A stretch of DNA of 64,000 bases. It comes from Methanomicrobiales archaeon HGW-Methanomicrobiales-1. Lineage in GTDB: Archaea > Halobacteriota > Methanomicrobia > Methanomicrobiales > Methanospirillaceae. Position 1 is the stretch's first letter. The number at the start of each line of letters is the position of its first letter. The stretch is from assembly GCA_002839675.1 (NCBI GenBank), contig PGYM01000003.1, forward strand, positions 186,001 to 250,000, read 5' to 3'. Of the stretch, positions 37,329-45,536 are shown in pieces. The position numbers and the translations under genes were made by a program. The notes under the pieces were generated by a model, which was not told the origin of the DNA, did no database searches, and saw only the letters and a list, made by a program, of their open reading frames with translations.

Positions 37329-38806
37329 TCCTGATTGCCTTTGTCCTGGTATCGGTGCTCTCGCTGGTTATCATTGCAGCTACCCGGAACCACCGGCAGA
37401 TGAACACCGTGTGCATCTCCCAGGCACTGATCTTTGCCGCGCTCGCTGTCTACATCGCACTCTTCGAGCAGGTGCCGGTGGTGTCGTTTCTTGTCGGAAG
37501 CCAGTATTTCTTTATCGATCACCTCGGGCTTTTTGAAGTGCTGATCGCAACAATCATCTTTGCCTGCGCTGCGGTCTATGCCCGGGGGTATATCGGAGGA
37601 CTTCTTGAGAGCGGGGAACTGGAAAAAGGCAGTCTCAAGCTCTTCTATGCGGCATGGGTTTTGCTCCTTCTGGTCATTGTCCTTGCATTCTGTTCTGATA
37701 ATCTCGCACTCTTCTGGATCTTTGCTGAAATGACCACCATCATCTCTGCAATGCTCATTGCCATCCTTTCTGCCCGCGAGAACATCGATGCAGCGATCAA
37801 GTATATCTTCGTGGCTTCGGTTTCCATGCTCTTTGCGTTTGTCGGGTTCATCTTCCTCTTCGAGATATCGCGGGTCTATATTGGCACCGGTACCCTGAAC
37901 TGGACCGTGCTCATGCAGCATGCTGCTGGATTTTCCCCCGGCATGATGATCGCTTCCTTCGCGCTCGTCTTTATCGGGTTTGCTGCAAAGTCCGGTATAT
38001 TCCCGTTCCATACCTGGCTGCCGGAAGCCCATGCGAAAGCCCCGTCAGCGGTGAGTGCTATTCTCTCCGGTGTACTGCTGAACGTGGGTATCTACGGGAT
38101 TATCCGCATGTATGCGATTGTGCACCAGACAACCGCTGTTGCTACCATTGCGCCGATGATTGCGGTGTTTGGGATCCTTACGATTGGCATTGCCGCCTTC
38201 TCCATGATACCCCAGAAAAACTTAAAAAAACTGGTGGCATTCTCCAGCGTGGAGAACATGGGGATCATGCTCGTGGGTCTTGCCATCTCCACGCCGGTTG
38301 CGCTCTTCTGGGTGCTCTTCCACATCATGGCACATTCCCTGACCAAGGCCTCGCTCTTCTTCTCTTCCGGTATCCTGCACCGGCAGTACCGGAGCCGGTT
38401 CTCGAGTGATGCAGCGGATGAGATTAAGGATGTATTCCGGCTTCAGCCGCTGGCTGCATGGGGAATTATTCTGGGCGGGCTCGCGATCATTGGTATGCCC
38501 CCGTTTCCCATCTTCTTCTCAGAATTTTTCATCATGCTCCAGCTGGGTGCCATCTCCCTCTGGGTGCTTGCGGTGATACTTGTCCTGCTGTTCATCGCGG
38601 CGGCGGCGCTGGGATACTTCGTACTCACGACATTCACGCAGGTTTCTGAACCGGAATCACTGTCAGATATTATTCCCTACCAGACTCCCGCCAGCATGAA
38701 GATTCCCATCATCTTCCTGCTTGCACTCCTTCTCCTTGTCGGTATTGTTCTCCCTGCCGGTGGTATGGAGTTCCTCAACCAGATTGTAACGGAGCTGAAA
38801 TTCTGA
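37325..38806 (+). CDS. hyfF: Proton-pumping antiporter-like subunit, HyfF type
   Basis: This 493-residue, second antiporter-like subunit has about 14 helices. Key residues are kept: Glu in FWIFAEMTTI and Lys in AAKSGIFPFHTWLPEAHAKAPS. The GHS-type helix bundle with VAFSSVENMGIM and HIMAHSLTKASLFFSSG is family-typical. The start overlaps hyfE, and the last base of the stop is shared with the next ATG. Two pump subunits suggest sizeable ion translocation or ion-driven work. Confidence 0.93.
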   Translation: MILIAFVLVSVLSLVIIAATRNHRQMNTVCISQALIFAALAVYIALFEQVPVVSFLVGSQYFFIDHLGLFEVLIATIIFACAAVYARGYIGGLLESGELEKGSLKLFYAAWVLLLLVIVLAFCSDNLALFWIFAEMTTIISAMLIAILSARENIDAAIKYIFVASVSMLFAFVGFIFLFEISRVYIGTGTLNWTVLMQHAAGFSPGMMIASFALVFIGFAAKSGIFPFHTWLPEAHAKAPSAVSAILSGVLLNVGIYGIIRMYAIVHQTTAVATIAPMIAVFGILTIGIAAFSMIPQKNLKKLVAFSSVENMGIMLVGLAISTPVALFWVLFHIMAHSLTKASLFFSSGILHRQYRSRFSSDAADEIKDVFRLQPLAAWGIILGGLAIIGMPPFPIFFSEFFIMLQLGAISLWVLAVILVLLFIAAAALGYFVLTTFTQVSEPESLSDIIPYQTPASMKIPIIFLLALLLLVGIVLPAGGMEFLNQIVTELKF

Positions 38807-40386
38807 TGACTCCAGACAATGATATCGGGATACGGGCAGTACAGGAATTTCTTGGTGAGGCTGCCCTCGGTGATCGGCTCAGCCACGGGCCCAATAATGA
38901 ACAGTATGTACTCATCGAAGAAGCAGAATTCGAAACGGCGGTATCGCACCTTGCTGCCAACAAGTTCGTGTTGATCAGCCTCTTCTGCTGTGAAGGCTTT
39001 TCCAGCAACGCTGCGCACACCCTCTTTTACGTGTTTGAACGGCGAACCAGCATTCTGGTGCTGGTCCGTAATGTCAGCGGACGTGCAACCTCCATTGCCT
39101 GCATCTATCCGTCGGCTTGCTGGTTCGAACGGGAGTGTCGTGACGGGTTTGGTGTGGAGTTTGACGGAGCCTTTGATACCCGTCGGCTCTTCCTGCACGA
39201 GACCTATCCGGAAGGGTTCCACCCGCTGAAGAAATCGTTCAGGAATGCGCCTGTTGTCACCCGGGCGACTATTGATCCCTCTGAAGAATACCCGTTCCGG
39301 CAGGTGAGCGGTGAAGGGGTATACCAGGTGCCAGTCGGCCCGGTGCATGCAGGAATCATTGAGCCCGGGCACTTCCGGTTCAGCGTGATAGGCGAGACGA
39401 TCTTCAACCTCGAGTGCCGGATGTTTTACAAGCACCGGGGTATCGAGAAACTGGCAGAAGGAAAACTACCCCGGGAATGTCTCGGGATTGCTGAGGCAGT
39501 GAGCGGTGATGAATCGGTGGCAAATGCAACCGCGTTCTGCATGGCAATCGAGCAGATATCCCGTATTCAGGTTCCTGAACGGGCATGGTACCTGCGGACA
39601 ATCCTTCTTGAACTGGAGCGGATCCACTCGCACTTAGGGGACCAGGCAGGGATGCTCGTGGACGTGGCGTTCCCGCTGGGCGCCAACCAGTTTTCGGTGC
39701 TGCGTGAAGAATGTTTCCGCGAAAATGACCGCCTTACCGGTTCACGGTTCCTGCGAAATATGGTCTCTGTTGGCGGGTTGAGCCGGGATATTGCAAAACC
39801 AGATCTCGACGAACTCGCTGTATTTGTGCACCGGGCACGGAAAGGGTACAAGGTAGGGCTGAAGATTGTGCTCTCTACCGCATCGGTAATCGACCGGTTT
39901 GCAACTACCGGAGTGATCCGCCCGGCCCTGCTGCGCCCGCTCAATATTACCGGCCCGGCAGCACGTGCTTCCGGCGGGAAGGTAGATGTCCGGCTGAATC
40001 ACCCGTACGGTATCTACGAACAGTTCGCTCCCAAGCCACAACGGCTCCGGGATGGGGATGTCCTCTCCCGGTTTACGGTCAAGGCATCGGAGATCATGGA
40101 CTCGTTTGACCTGATCGAACGACTGATCGCAGCAATGCCTGAGGGAGAAATCGGCACAACGCCTGTGATCCATGACGGTTACACCCTAGCGCAGGTGGAA
40201 TCTGCCCGGGGCCAGAACCTCTGCTGGGTCTGGATCAAGGGCGGCGTAATCGAGCGGTACAAGGTCCGGACTGCTTCGTTCTGCAACTGGCTGGCACTCG
40301 AACATGCAGTTCAGGGGAACATCGTCCCGGATTTCCCGGTGATCAACAAGAGCCTGAATCTCTCGTACGCGGGAACAGACCTGTGA
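38806..40386 (+). CDS. Hydrogenase-4-like large subunit (NuoC-NuoD fusion) lacking all NiFe ligands
   Basis: This protein of 526 residues has a 30-kDa (NuoC-like) domain at 1-160 fused to a 49-kDa/NiFe large-subunit fold at about 170-526. In active group 4 hydrogenases the metal is held by ERICGIC and a C-terminal DPCxxC. Here the first site reads EAVSGDE (Ser233, Glu236) and the second SLNLSYAGTDL (Ser520, Gly523). All four Cys are gone although flanking residues align well (RGIEKLAEGK, ERIHSHLGDQ, VDVRLNHPYG). It cannot bind a NiFe centre and resembles the Ehr class of complexes. The frame is intact, so the gene is not decaying. Confidence 0.9.
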   Translation: MTPDNDIGIRAVQEFLGEAALGDRLSHGPNNEQYVLIEEAEFETAVSHLAANKFVLISLFCCEGFSSNAAHTLFYVFERRTSILVLVRNVSGRATSIACIYPSACWFERECRDGFGVEFDGAFDTRRLFLHETYPEGFHPLKKSFRNAPVVTRATIDPSEEYPFRQVSGEGVYQVPVGPVHAGIIEPGHFRFSVIGETIFNLECRMFYKHRGIEKLAEGKLPRECLGIAEAVSGDESVANATAFCMAIEQISRIQVPERAWYLRTILLELERIHSHLGDQAGMLVDVAFPLGANQFSVLREECFRENDRLTGSRFLRNMVSVGGLSRDIAKPDLDELAVFVHRARKGYKVGLKIVLSTASVIDRFATTGVIRPALLRPLNITGPAARASGGKVDVRLNHPYGIYEQFAPKPQRLRDGDVLSRFTVKASEIMDSFDLIERLIAAMPEGEIGTTPVIHDGYTLAQVESARGQNLCWVWIKGGVIERYKVRTASFCNWLALEHAVQGNIVPDFPVINKSLNLSYAGTDL

Positions 40387-40397
40387 GGTGAGGAAAA

Positions 40398-40913
40398 ATG
40401 GTAAATGCATTAACCTGCCTGCTGAAAAAGAAAGTGACCGAAGAGGTGCCGGTACGGGATGAAGACTTAGAGATTCTTGGCCGTGCCATAAGGACGGAAA
40501 TCGATGCAGTGTTCGGCCGGAGCCTTGCGATCCGGGAACTGGATACCGGCAGCGACAATGCCACGGAAATTGAGATCAACAATCTCAACAACCCGTTTTA
40601 CGATGTGGAACGTTTCGGTATCTTCTTTGTTGCCTCTCCCCGTCATGCGGATGTCCTTCTCGTGACCGGTGCTGTCACGCACAATATGGCAATCGCAGCA
40701 AGAAAGACCTACGATGCCATGCCGTCTCCCAAGTTTGTAGTCGCCGTTGGCGATGATGCCTGTAATGGCGGGATCTTTGCCGGAACGTATGCAGTCCTTG
40801 GCGGCGCGGAAAAGATATTTCCGGTGGACCTGAAGATACCCGGAAACCCCCCCACGCCGATCCAGATTCTTTCGGGACTGCTTGCATTAATGAAGCAGGC
40901 CCGGGCGCACTGA
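40398..40913 (+). CDS. Hydrogenase-4-like small subunit (NuoB/HyfI type) lacking [4Fe-4S] ligands
   Basis: This protein of 171 residues keeps the NuoB/HyfI fold motifs (EIEINNLNNPFYDVERFGI, VTGAVTHNM, GIFAGTYAVLGG). The usual four cluster cysteines are replaced: SCNGC reads SDNAT (Asp53, Thr56), the third position is Asp120 in VGDDACNGG, and PGCPP reads PGNPP (Asn150). Cys122 is near but not at the canonical third site. The proximal cluster is therefore very unlikely. It starts 11 bp after the large subunit, with GAGGTGAGG upstream, and ends the operon before a T-run at about 40942-40948. Confidence 0.9.
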   Translation: MVNALTCLLKKKVTEEVPVRDEDLEILGRAIRTEIDAVFGRSLAIRELDTGSDNATEIEINNLNNPFYDVERFGIFFVASPRHADVLLVTGAVTHNMAIAARKTYDAMPSPKFVVAVGDDACNGGIFAGTYAVLGGAEKIFPVDLKIPGNPPTPIQILSGLLALMKQARAH

Positions 40914-40999
40914 CTGCGTGAAATATAGCGCAAATACACTTTTTTTGTACGGTTTTCAGGGTTATCCTATTTATTCCCGTAAAATAACCTGATACCTGT

Positions 41000-41779
41000 A
41001 TGAAACCGGTACGTAAATGGGGGCCCGGGCCGTATCCGGTTGCGGTCATTCATGGAGGTCCGGGTGCTCCGGGTGAGATGGCACACGTGGCACGGGAACT
41101 GTCCGGGATGAAAGGAGTCCTCGAACCTTTCCAGACCGAGAAATCCCTTGAAGGACAGATACAGGAACTTCGTTTGGCCCTGTCAGAATATGGCCAGGTA
41201 CCAGTAACCCTTATCGGTTTTTCATGGGGAGCTTTTCTGTCGTGGATGGTGGCTGCACGGTATCCTGAGCTCGTCCGTAAGTTGATCCTGATTAGCAGCG
41301 CACCCTTCGAGGAGCGATATGCAACCTATATCACCAGGACCCGGCTGGACCGGCTTAAATCAAAGGAACGTGCGGAAGCGCAGACCCTCCTGAAACAGAT
41401 AGAGGCACCAACAACTCCGGACAAAGACGCTCTCCTGGGAAGACTGGGGTGTCTCCTTGCCCACGCGGATGCATTCGATCCGATCAGTCTGGAAAACGAG
41501 TCCTTTCACTGCCAGTATGATGTTTTCAAGGGTGTCTGGGATGAGGCTGCAGAGCAGCGGCGGAATCTGGCCCTCCTCCGTCTGGCGCATTCGATCAAAT
41601 GCCCGGTAGTTGCGATTCATGGTGACTATGATCCTCACCCTGCTGAAGGCGTTAAAGAGCCGCTTACCCGGGAACTGTCCGACTTTAAGTTCATCCTTCT
41701 GAAGAAGTGCGGCCACCGTCCGTGGATTGAGCGCAATGCGTCTGAGGACTTTTTCGGGATTCTTGCAAAGGAGATCTGA
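41000..41779 (+). CDS. Alpha/beta hydrolase
   Basis: This protein of 259 residues has the alpha/beta hydrolase layout. The oxyanion motif is HGGPG (18-22), the nucleophile Ser75 is in GFSWGA, the acid is probably Asp209 or Asp211 in HGDYDPH, and the catalytic His239 is in KKCGHRPW. A cap region lies between about 105 and 195. No signal peptide is present. The substrate is unknown; the HGGPG motif is common in proline iminopeptidase-like enzymes. Confidence 0.92.
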   Translation: MKPVRKWGPGPYPVAVIHGGPGAPGEMAHVARELSGMKGVLEPFQTEKSLEGQIQELRLALSEYGQVPVTLIGFSWGAFLSWMVAARYPELVRKLILISSAPFEERYATYITRTRLDRLKSKERAEAQTLLKQIEAPTTPDKDALLGRLGCLLAHADAFDPISLENESFHCQYDVFKGVWDEAAEQRRNLALLRLAHSIKCPVVAIHGDYDPHPAEGVKEPLTRELSDFKFILLKKCGHRPWIERNASEDFFGILAKEI

Positions 41780-42256
41780 AATAAGGAGAACCGGGTTTTG
41801 TCGGTTCCTGCCCGGGACATTTCAGTGAATGCTTCTGATAACTGGCAATTGCACTTTTTTGATTAATTTTTATTAGCTTTCAAATGAATCCGAGTTGGGG
41901 GGAGTTGGGTCCCTCTTTGTCTGGATAGGGTACTACCCCTTCCCATTTGCCCGGAGGGGAACCCCCCCTCCAAAAAAAGAGGGGATGTGCTTGACCGCCC
42001 CGTCACTTGAAAATATTTTGACCCCTCCCCTCTTAGTGCAAAGGGGGACCTTACCCCCCTTTAAAAATGTGTGGGGGTCGGTTGTGAACTTTCAGTGGAG
42101 GGTTGAAATGATGAATGGTAAGGAGGGTTCCCCGCCTCAGGGCCTTTCCGAGGCACGGCGGGGTGGATGACTGTTTTGTTGTTAGGCATTTGAACCCCCG
42201 CAGGGGCGTCCCTTCGGGGACGGTGGTGTTCATCGCTATGTTTTGAAAGAACTAGC
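41780..42256. other. 477-bp structured gene-free stretch with C/G-tract hairpins
   Basis: No credible gene. At least four hairpins are exact: CCCCTC/GAGGGG (41965-41984), AAAGGGGG/CCCCCTTT (42040-42062), CCCCGCC/GGCGGGG (42130-42163) with an inner GCCTC/GAGGC, and CGTCCC-TTCG-GGGACG (42207-42222) with a UUCG loop. A further GAACCG/CGGTTC pair at 41788-41807 may terminate the hydrolase gene. Long C and G tracts set this apart from all other gaps in the window. It may encode a structured RNA or be the remnant of a repeat element. Confidence 0.5.
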
Positions 42257-42772
42257 TTACTTCTCCCCAATCCCCCCAATCCTCTCTTCCAGCATTTTCC
42301 CGTGCGACCCGTTCCAGTACAGTTTCCTGCAGCTTTCGCACCAGAAGAACGACAATCCCCGCCAGTCCTTTGGCGCATAATCGGCACCCGCGATCTCGCA
42401 CTCGAATGCTTCCCGGACCTGAGTGTTGCAGAGCGAGCACCGGCTCATCGTCACCCGCCGCTGGATCAAACCTAGTTCTATGAGTTGCTGCACCTGTTCC
42501 ATCACATCTTCGGACCTGATCAGGATCGCCTTGTCTTTCCCGCGCCGTGCCAGCTCGGCATCCCGGGTGAGCAGGATGCGTTGTTCCTGAAGGCTGAGTT
42601 CCAGCAGGAGAGTATCTTCTTTTGCATTACCCTCGGCAAGCCCGTTTGCGCTCGTGGTATCATAGCCCATGAACCGCAGGTACCGGGTGAGGGTGCCAAG
42701 CATGCGGTCCGCGAGGAAACGTGGCTCGGAGGCCGGACACTGGTGAGCGGGGATTACGTGTTCAGGAGACAT
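42257..42772 (-). CDS. Mut7-C RNase domain protein with zinc ribbon
   Basis: This protein has 171 residues from the ATG at 42772, which overlaps the amrS stop by 11 bp. The N-terminal PIN-like Mut7-C region shows FLADRMLGTLTRYLRFMGYDT with Asp22 and LLTRDAELARRG with Asp71, the acidic pattern of the nuclease. The C-terminal zinc ribbon has Cys112/Cys115 and Cys145/Cys148. The upstream frame to 42832 is unlikely. The protein is probably an RNase or RNA-binding protein; the target is unknown. Confidence 0.88.
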   Translation of the reverse strand: MSPEHVIPAHQCPASEPRFLADRMLGTLTRYLRFMGYDTTSANGLAEGNAKEDTLLLELSLQEQRILLTRDAELARRGKDKAILIRSEDVMEQVQQLIELGLIQRRVTMSRCSLCNTQVREAFECEIAGADYAPKDWRGLSFFWCESCRKLYWNGSHGKMLEERIGGIGEK

Positions 42773-43775
42773 GGCGCACAATCTCGATCTTTTCACCACA
42801 GTTGGTACATTGGTTGCCGTCAAGCGCAACAAACCTGCTGGAAAACCCCTGCCGTTCGATCAGGGTTGTATTGCAGTGGGGACAGTACGTGTTTTCGTAC
42901 GTATTTCGGGGCACATTGCCGAGATAGGGGAATCTCAGTCCCAGCGCTTTTGCTTTCTTGTAGATCTTTTCCAGGGTTGCGACAGGAGTTGCTCCCCGGT
43001 TGAGCATCTTGTAATCCGGGTGGAACGCGGAGAAGTGCATCGGGGTATCCGGGCCGAGGTGTTCTATCACCCAGCGGATCAGGTTCTCCTGCTCTTCCAT
43101 GCTGTCATTGAGACCCGGTATCACCAGCGTGACCGTCTCGACATGCATGCCCAGTTCCTTTGCGAGCTGTGCCGAATCGAGCACCGGCTGGAGCTTTGCC
43201 CCGCAGATTTTTTTGTAGAAATCATCGGTGAATGCCTTGAGGTCCACCCGGAATGCCCCGAGCATCGGTGCGAGCTCGCGGAGCGCTTCTTCCGTGATGT
43301 ACCCGTTTGTCACGTACACGGTGCCGAGCCCTTTTGCCTTTGCCAGCGTGCCCATATCCAGCGCATATTCGTGCCAGATCGTTGGCTCGTTATAGGTCCA
43401 CGAGATGCTTGCACTGCCGCTCGCAAGTGCCCGCTTCACCCCTTCCTCCGGTGCCAGTGAACGGAGCATGGCACCATCCAGACCTGCGCGGGAGATGTGC
43501 CAGTTCTGGCAGTGCTCGCAGTGAAAGTTGCAACCGATACTGCCGAGTGAGTATGACAGGGTGCCGGGCAGGTAGTGGAAAAGAGGTTTTTTTTCGATCG
43601 GATCAACTGCTTCAGCGCTGATCCTGCCATAGGTCATCGCTTTGAGAGAGCCGTGTTCGTTCACCCGCACGCCACAGATGCCGTGTTTTCCGTCATTGAT
43701 TGTACAGCGATGGCTGCACAGCGAGCATTTCACTGCATTGTTTTCCTGTTTAACGTACTGGCGTGCTTCGTGCAT
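42762..43775 (-). CDS. amrS: AmmeMemoRadiSam system radical SAM enzyme
   Basis: This protein of 337 residues carries the radical SAM triad Cys82, Cys86 and Cys89 in GCNFHCEHCQN. An N-terminal zinc/iron motif CSLCSHRC (17-24) with GICGVR and a C-terminal CPHC/CTNC pair are typical of AmrS. The gene family is named for linkage with AMMECR1 and MEMO genes, which are not in this window. The reaction is not known. It is co-transcribed with the Mut7-C gene. Confidence 0.92.
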   Translation of the reverse strand: MHEARQYVKQENNAVKCSLCSHRCTINDGKHGICGVRVNEHGSLKAMTYGRISAEAVDPIEKKPLFHYLPGTLSYSLGSIGCNFHCEHCQNWHISRAGLDGAMLRSLAPEEGVKRALASGSASISWTYNEPTIWHEYALDMGTLAKAKGLGTVYVTNGYITEEALRELAPMLGAFRVDLKAFTDDFYKKICGAKLQPVLDSAQLAKELGMHVETVTLVIPGLNDSMEEQENLIRWVIEHLGPDTPMHFSAFHPDYKMLNRGATPVATLEKIYKKAKALGLRFPYLGNVPRNTYENTYCPHCNTTLIERQGFSSRFVALDGNQCTNCGEKIEIVRHVS

Positions 43776-43797
43776 ACCCTGCTCTTTTAACGAGTGA

Positions 43798-43968
43798 TTA
43801 GGGATGTTCCTTATTCTCTTTTTCTATCTCTTTGAAAGCATCTGCACCATCGATCTCGAGGACAAACGAACCGCGATATCCGCAGTTCTTGCAGAGATAA
43901 ATCTGTCCGACACACCCCCCGACAACGGGAAAAATATCCTGGCTCTTGCATTTCGGACAGTAATACAT
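43798..43968 (-). CDS. Small zinc-ribbon protein
   Basis: This protein has 56 residues from the ATG at 43968. Two knuckles, CPKC (4-7) and CKNC (26-29), plus Cys19, form a single zinc ribbon, followed by an acidic/lysine-rich helix. An upstream frame to 44028 would overlap the divergent pyrH start, so the shorter form is chosen. It lies 22 bp upstream of amrS. It may be a transcription- or translation-associated ribbon protein; function unknown. Confidence 0.78.
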   Translation of the reverse strand: MYYCPKCKSQDIFPVVGGCVGQIYLCKNCGYRGSFVLEIDGADAFKEIEKENKEHP

Positions 43969-44011
43969 AGTAAACAACTCTATATGAGCATCAGGTACAA
44001 AAACTAGTGCA

Positions 44012-44716
44012 ATGAGGAATATTGTCATCTCGCTGGGCGGTTCAATCCTGATACCATCCCTTGAGAAGAACCGGATCAGCAGCTATGTCCCGGTACTCAG
44101 GGCAATCGCGGAGCACCACCGGCTCTTTGTTGTTGTTGGCGGGGGCGGCGCAGCACGGGATTATATTGAAGCTGCCCGGAAACTTGGTGTGGACGAGGGG
44201 ACTTCCGATGAGATCGGCATCCTGATCACCCGGCTTAATGCCACTCTCCTGATCGCTGCTCTTGGGGATTCGGCCTACCCGAAAGTTGCGGAGAGTCATG
44301 CAGAGGCAAAGAAATTTGCAGAAACCAACAAGATCGTAGTCATGGGCGGCATTACACCCGGCCAGACCACCGATGCGGTTGCAGCGGTACTTGCCGAACG
44401 CGTGAGGGCGTCTGTTTTCATCAACGCAACCTCGGTCAATGGCATCTATGACAAAGACCCGAAAAAGCACAAGGGTGCGAAGAGGTTCGAGACCCTCACC
44501 CCCGAGCAGCTGCTGGTAATTGTCAGCCAGATCGGACTTGGTGCCGGGTCCAATAATGTGCTTGACATCATCGCCGCCCGTATCGTCGAGCGCAGCCATA
44601 TTCCTCTTGTAGTGCTTGACGGAACGGAACCGGAGAACCTGTCAAATGCGATCATCAGGGGAACTTTTACGGGAACGATTGTCTCCGAATCAGGCAAATC
44701 TCCTCTCCCGGTCTGA
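44012..44716 (+). CDS. pyrH: Uridylate kinase, archaeal type
   Basis: PyrH (234 residues) converts UMP to UDP. The amino-acid kinase fold motifs ISLGGSIL (6-13), VVVGGGGAARDYI and the C-terminal NNVLDIIAARIVERS are present. The length fits archaeal UMP kinases. It completes the pyrimidine genes in the window (carAB, pyrC, pyrE). Only 43 bp separate it from the divergent zinc-ribbon gene. Confidence 0.95.
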   Translation: MRNIVISLGGSILIPSLEKNRISSYVPVLRAIAEHHRLFVVVGGGGAARDYIEAARKLGVDEGTSDEIGILITRLNATLLIAALGDSAYPKVAESHAEAKKFAETNKIVVMGGITPGQTTDAVAAVLAERVRASVFINATSVNGIYDKDPKKHKGAKRFETLTPEQLLVIVSQIGLGAGSNNVLDIIAARIVERSHIPLVVLDGTEPENLSNAIIRGTFTGTIVSESGKSPLPV

Positions 44717-44767
44717 TCGCAGATACCATTACCTATTTTTATCATCCCGGCACATCTATGATGTCGC

Positions 44768-44842
44768 GGGGTAGTAGGGTAGCCTGGTCCATCCTAGAGC
44801 GTTTGGGACGCTTTGACGGCGGTTCGAATCCGCCCTACCCCA
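44768..44842 (+). tRNA. tRNA-Pro (anticodon UGG)
   Basis: The acceptor GGGGTAG pairs with CTACCCC at 44835-44841, with discriminator A at 44842. The anticodon stem GAGCG/CGCTT (one G-T pair) holds the loop TTTGGGA, giving TGG. The T-arm is GGCGG-TTCGAAT-CCGCC. CCA is not encoded. The endonuclease III start codon is only 7 bp downstream, so both may share a transcript. Confidence 0.95.
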
Positions 44843-44849
44843 TTGGACC

Positions 44850-45512
44850 ATGAAAAAACAGGACGCAGCGCTGATTTATTCTCTTCTTGTGGAGCGCTAT
44901 CCAGATTCCCGCAATTATAATTCTCCCGCTCTCATTGCGAAAGGCTCTCCCTTTGAGGTGCTTGTCCTCACTATCCTGTCAGCGCAGACCACTGATCGGG
45001 CGGTATTGAAAGTAGGGGGACCTTTGTTCGAAAAATACCCGACACCGTCTGCTCTTGCGAAAGCAAAGACGGAAGATGTGGAAACGATCATCCACAGTCT
45101 CGGCTATTTCCATGCAAAGGCCCGCAATATCATCGCGGCTTCCCAGGCGCTGCTCTCGACCTTTGGGGGAAATGTCCCTGAATCGATGGACGAACTGCTC
45201 ACACTTCCCGGGGTTGGGCGAAAAACGGCAAACATCGTGCTCTACCATGCGCTCGGCAGGAACGAAGGGATTGCTGTCGACACGCATGTCCGCAGGCTGG
45301 CCCAGCGGATCGGTTTTTCCAGTACCGATAACGTTGCGGTGATCGAACGCGATCTCATGGCACTCTTCCCGCAGGAGCAGTGGGGGGATCTTACCGATGT
45401 CCTGATCTCTCATGGGCGGGCATGCTGCGATGCGAAGAAGCCGCATTGTGAAGTATGCCCGATTCGTGCACGGTGCCGGTATTATGCAACAACGGTAAAA
45501 AAGAATAAATGA
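44850..45512 (+). CDS. nth: Endonuclease III
   Basis: Nth (220 residues) is a base-excision DNA glycosylase/AP lyase for oxidised pyrimidines. The helix-hairpin-helix LPGVGRKTA carries the catalytic Lys125, and Asp144 is in VDTHVRR. The [4Fe-4S] loop C193-x6-C200-x2-C203-x5-C209 is canonical. It starts 7 bp after tRNA-Pro and converges on the phosphate transporter gene. Confidence 0.96.
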   Translation: MKKQDAALIYSLLVERYPDSRNYNSPALIAKGSPFEVLVLTILSAQTTDRAVLKVGGPLFEKYPTPSALAKAKTEDVETIIHSLGYFHAKARNIIAASQALLSTFGGNVPESMDELLTLPGVGRKTANIVLYHALGRNEGIAVDTHVRRLAQRIGFSSTDNVAVIERDLMALFPQEQWGDLTDVLISHGRACCDAKKPHCEVCPIRARCRYYATTVKKNK

Positions 45513-45536
45513 ATTTCCGGTTTTTCCGGTCTGTTT

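Noticed and set aside
33752-40913. A functional group 4 [NiFe] hydrogenase (Ech or Hyf)
   Set aside because: The large subunit lacks all four NiFe cysteines, the small subunit lacks its cluster cysteines, and no ferredoxin subunit is present.
41895-42170. A 91-codon open frame in the C/G-tract gap
   Set aside because: The translation is low-complexity (Pro/Gly tracts from C and G runs), has no ribosome binding site and spans several perfect hairpins.
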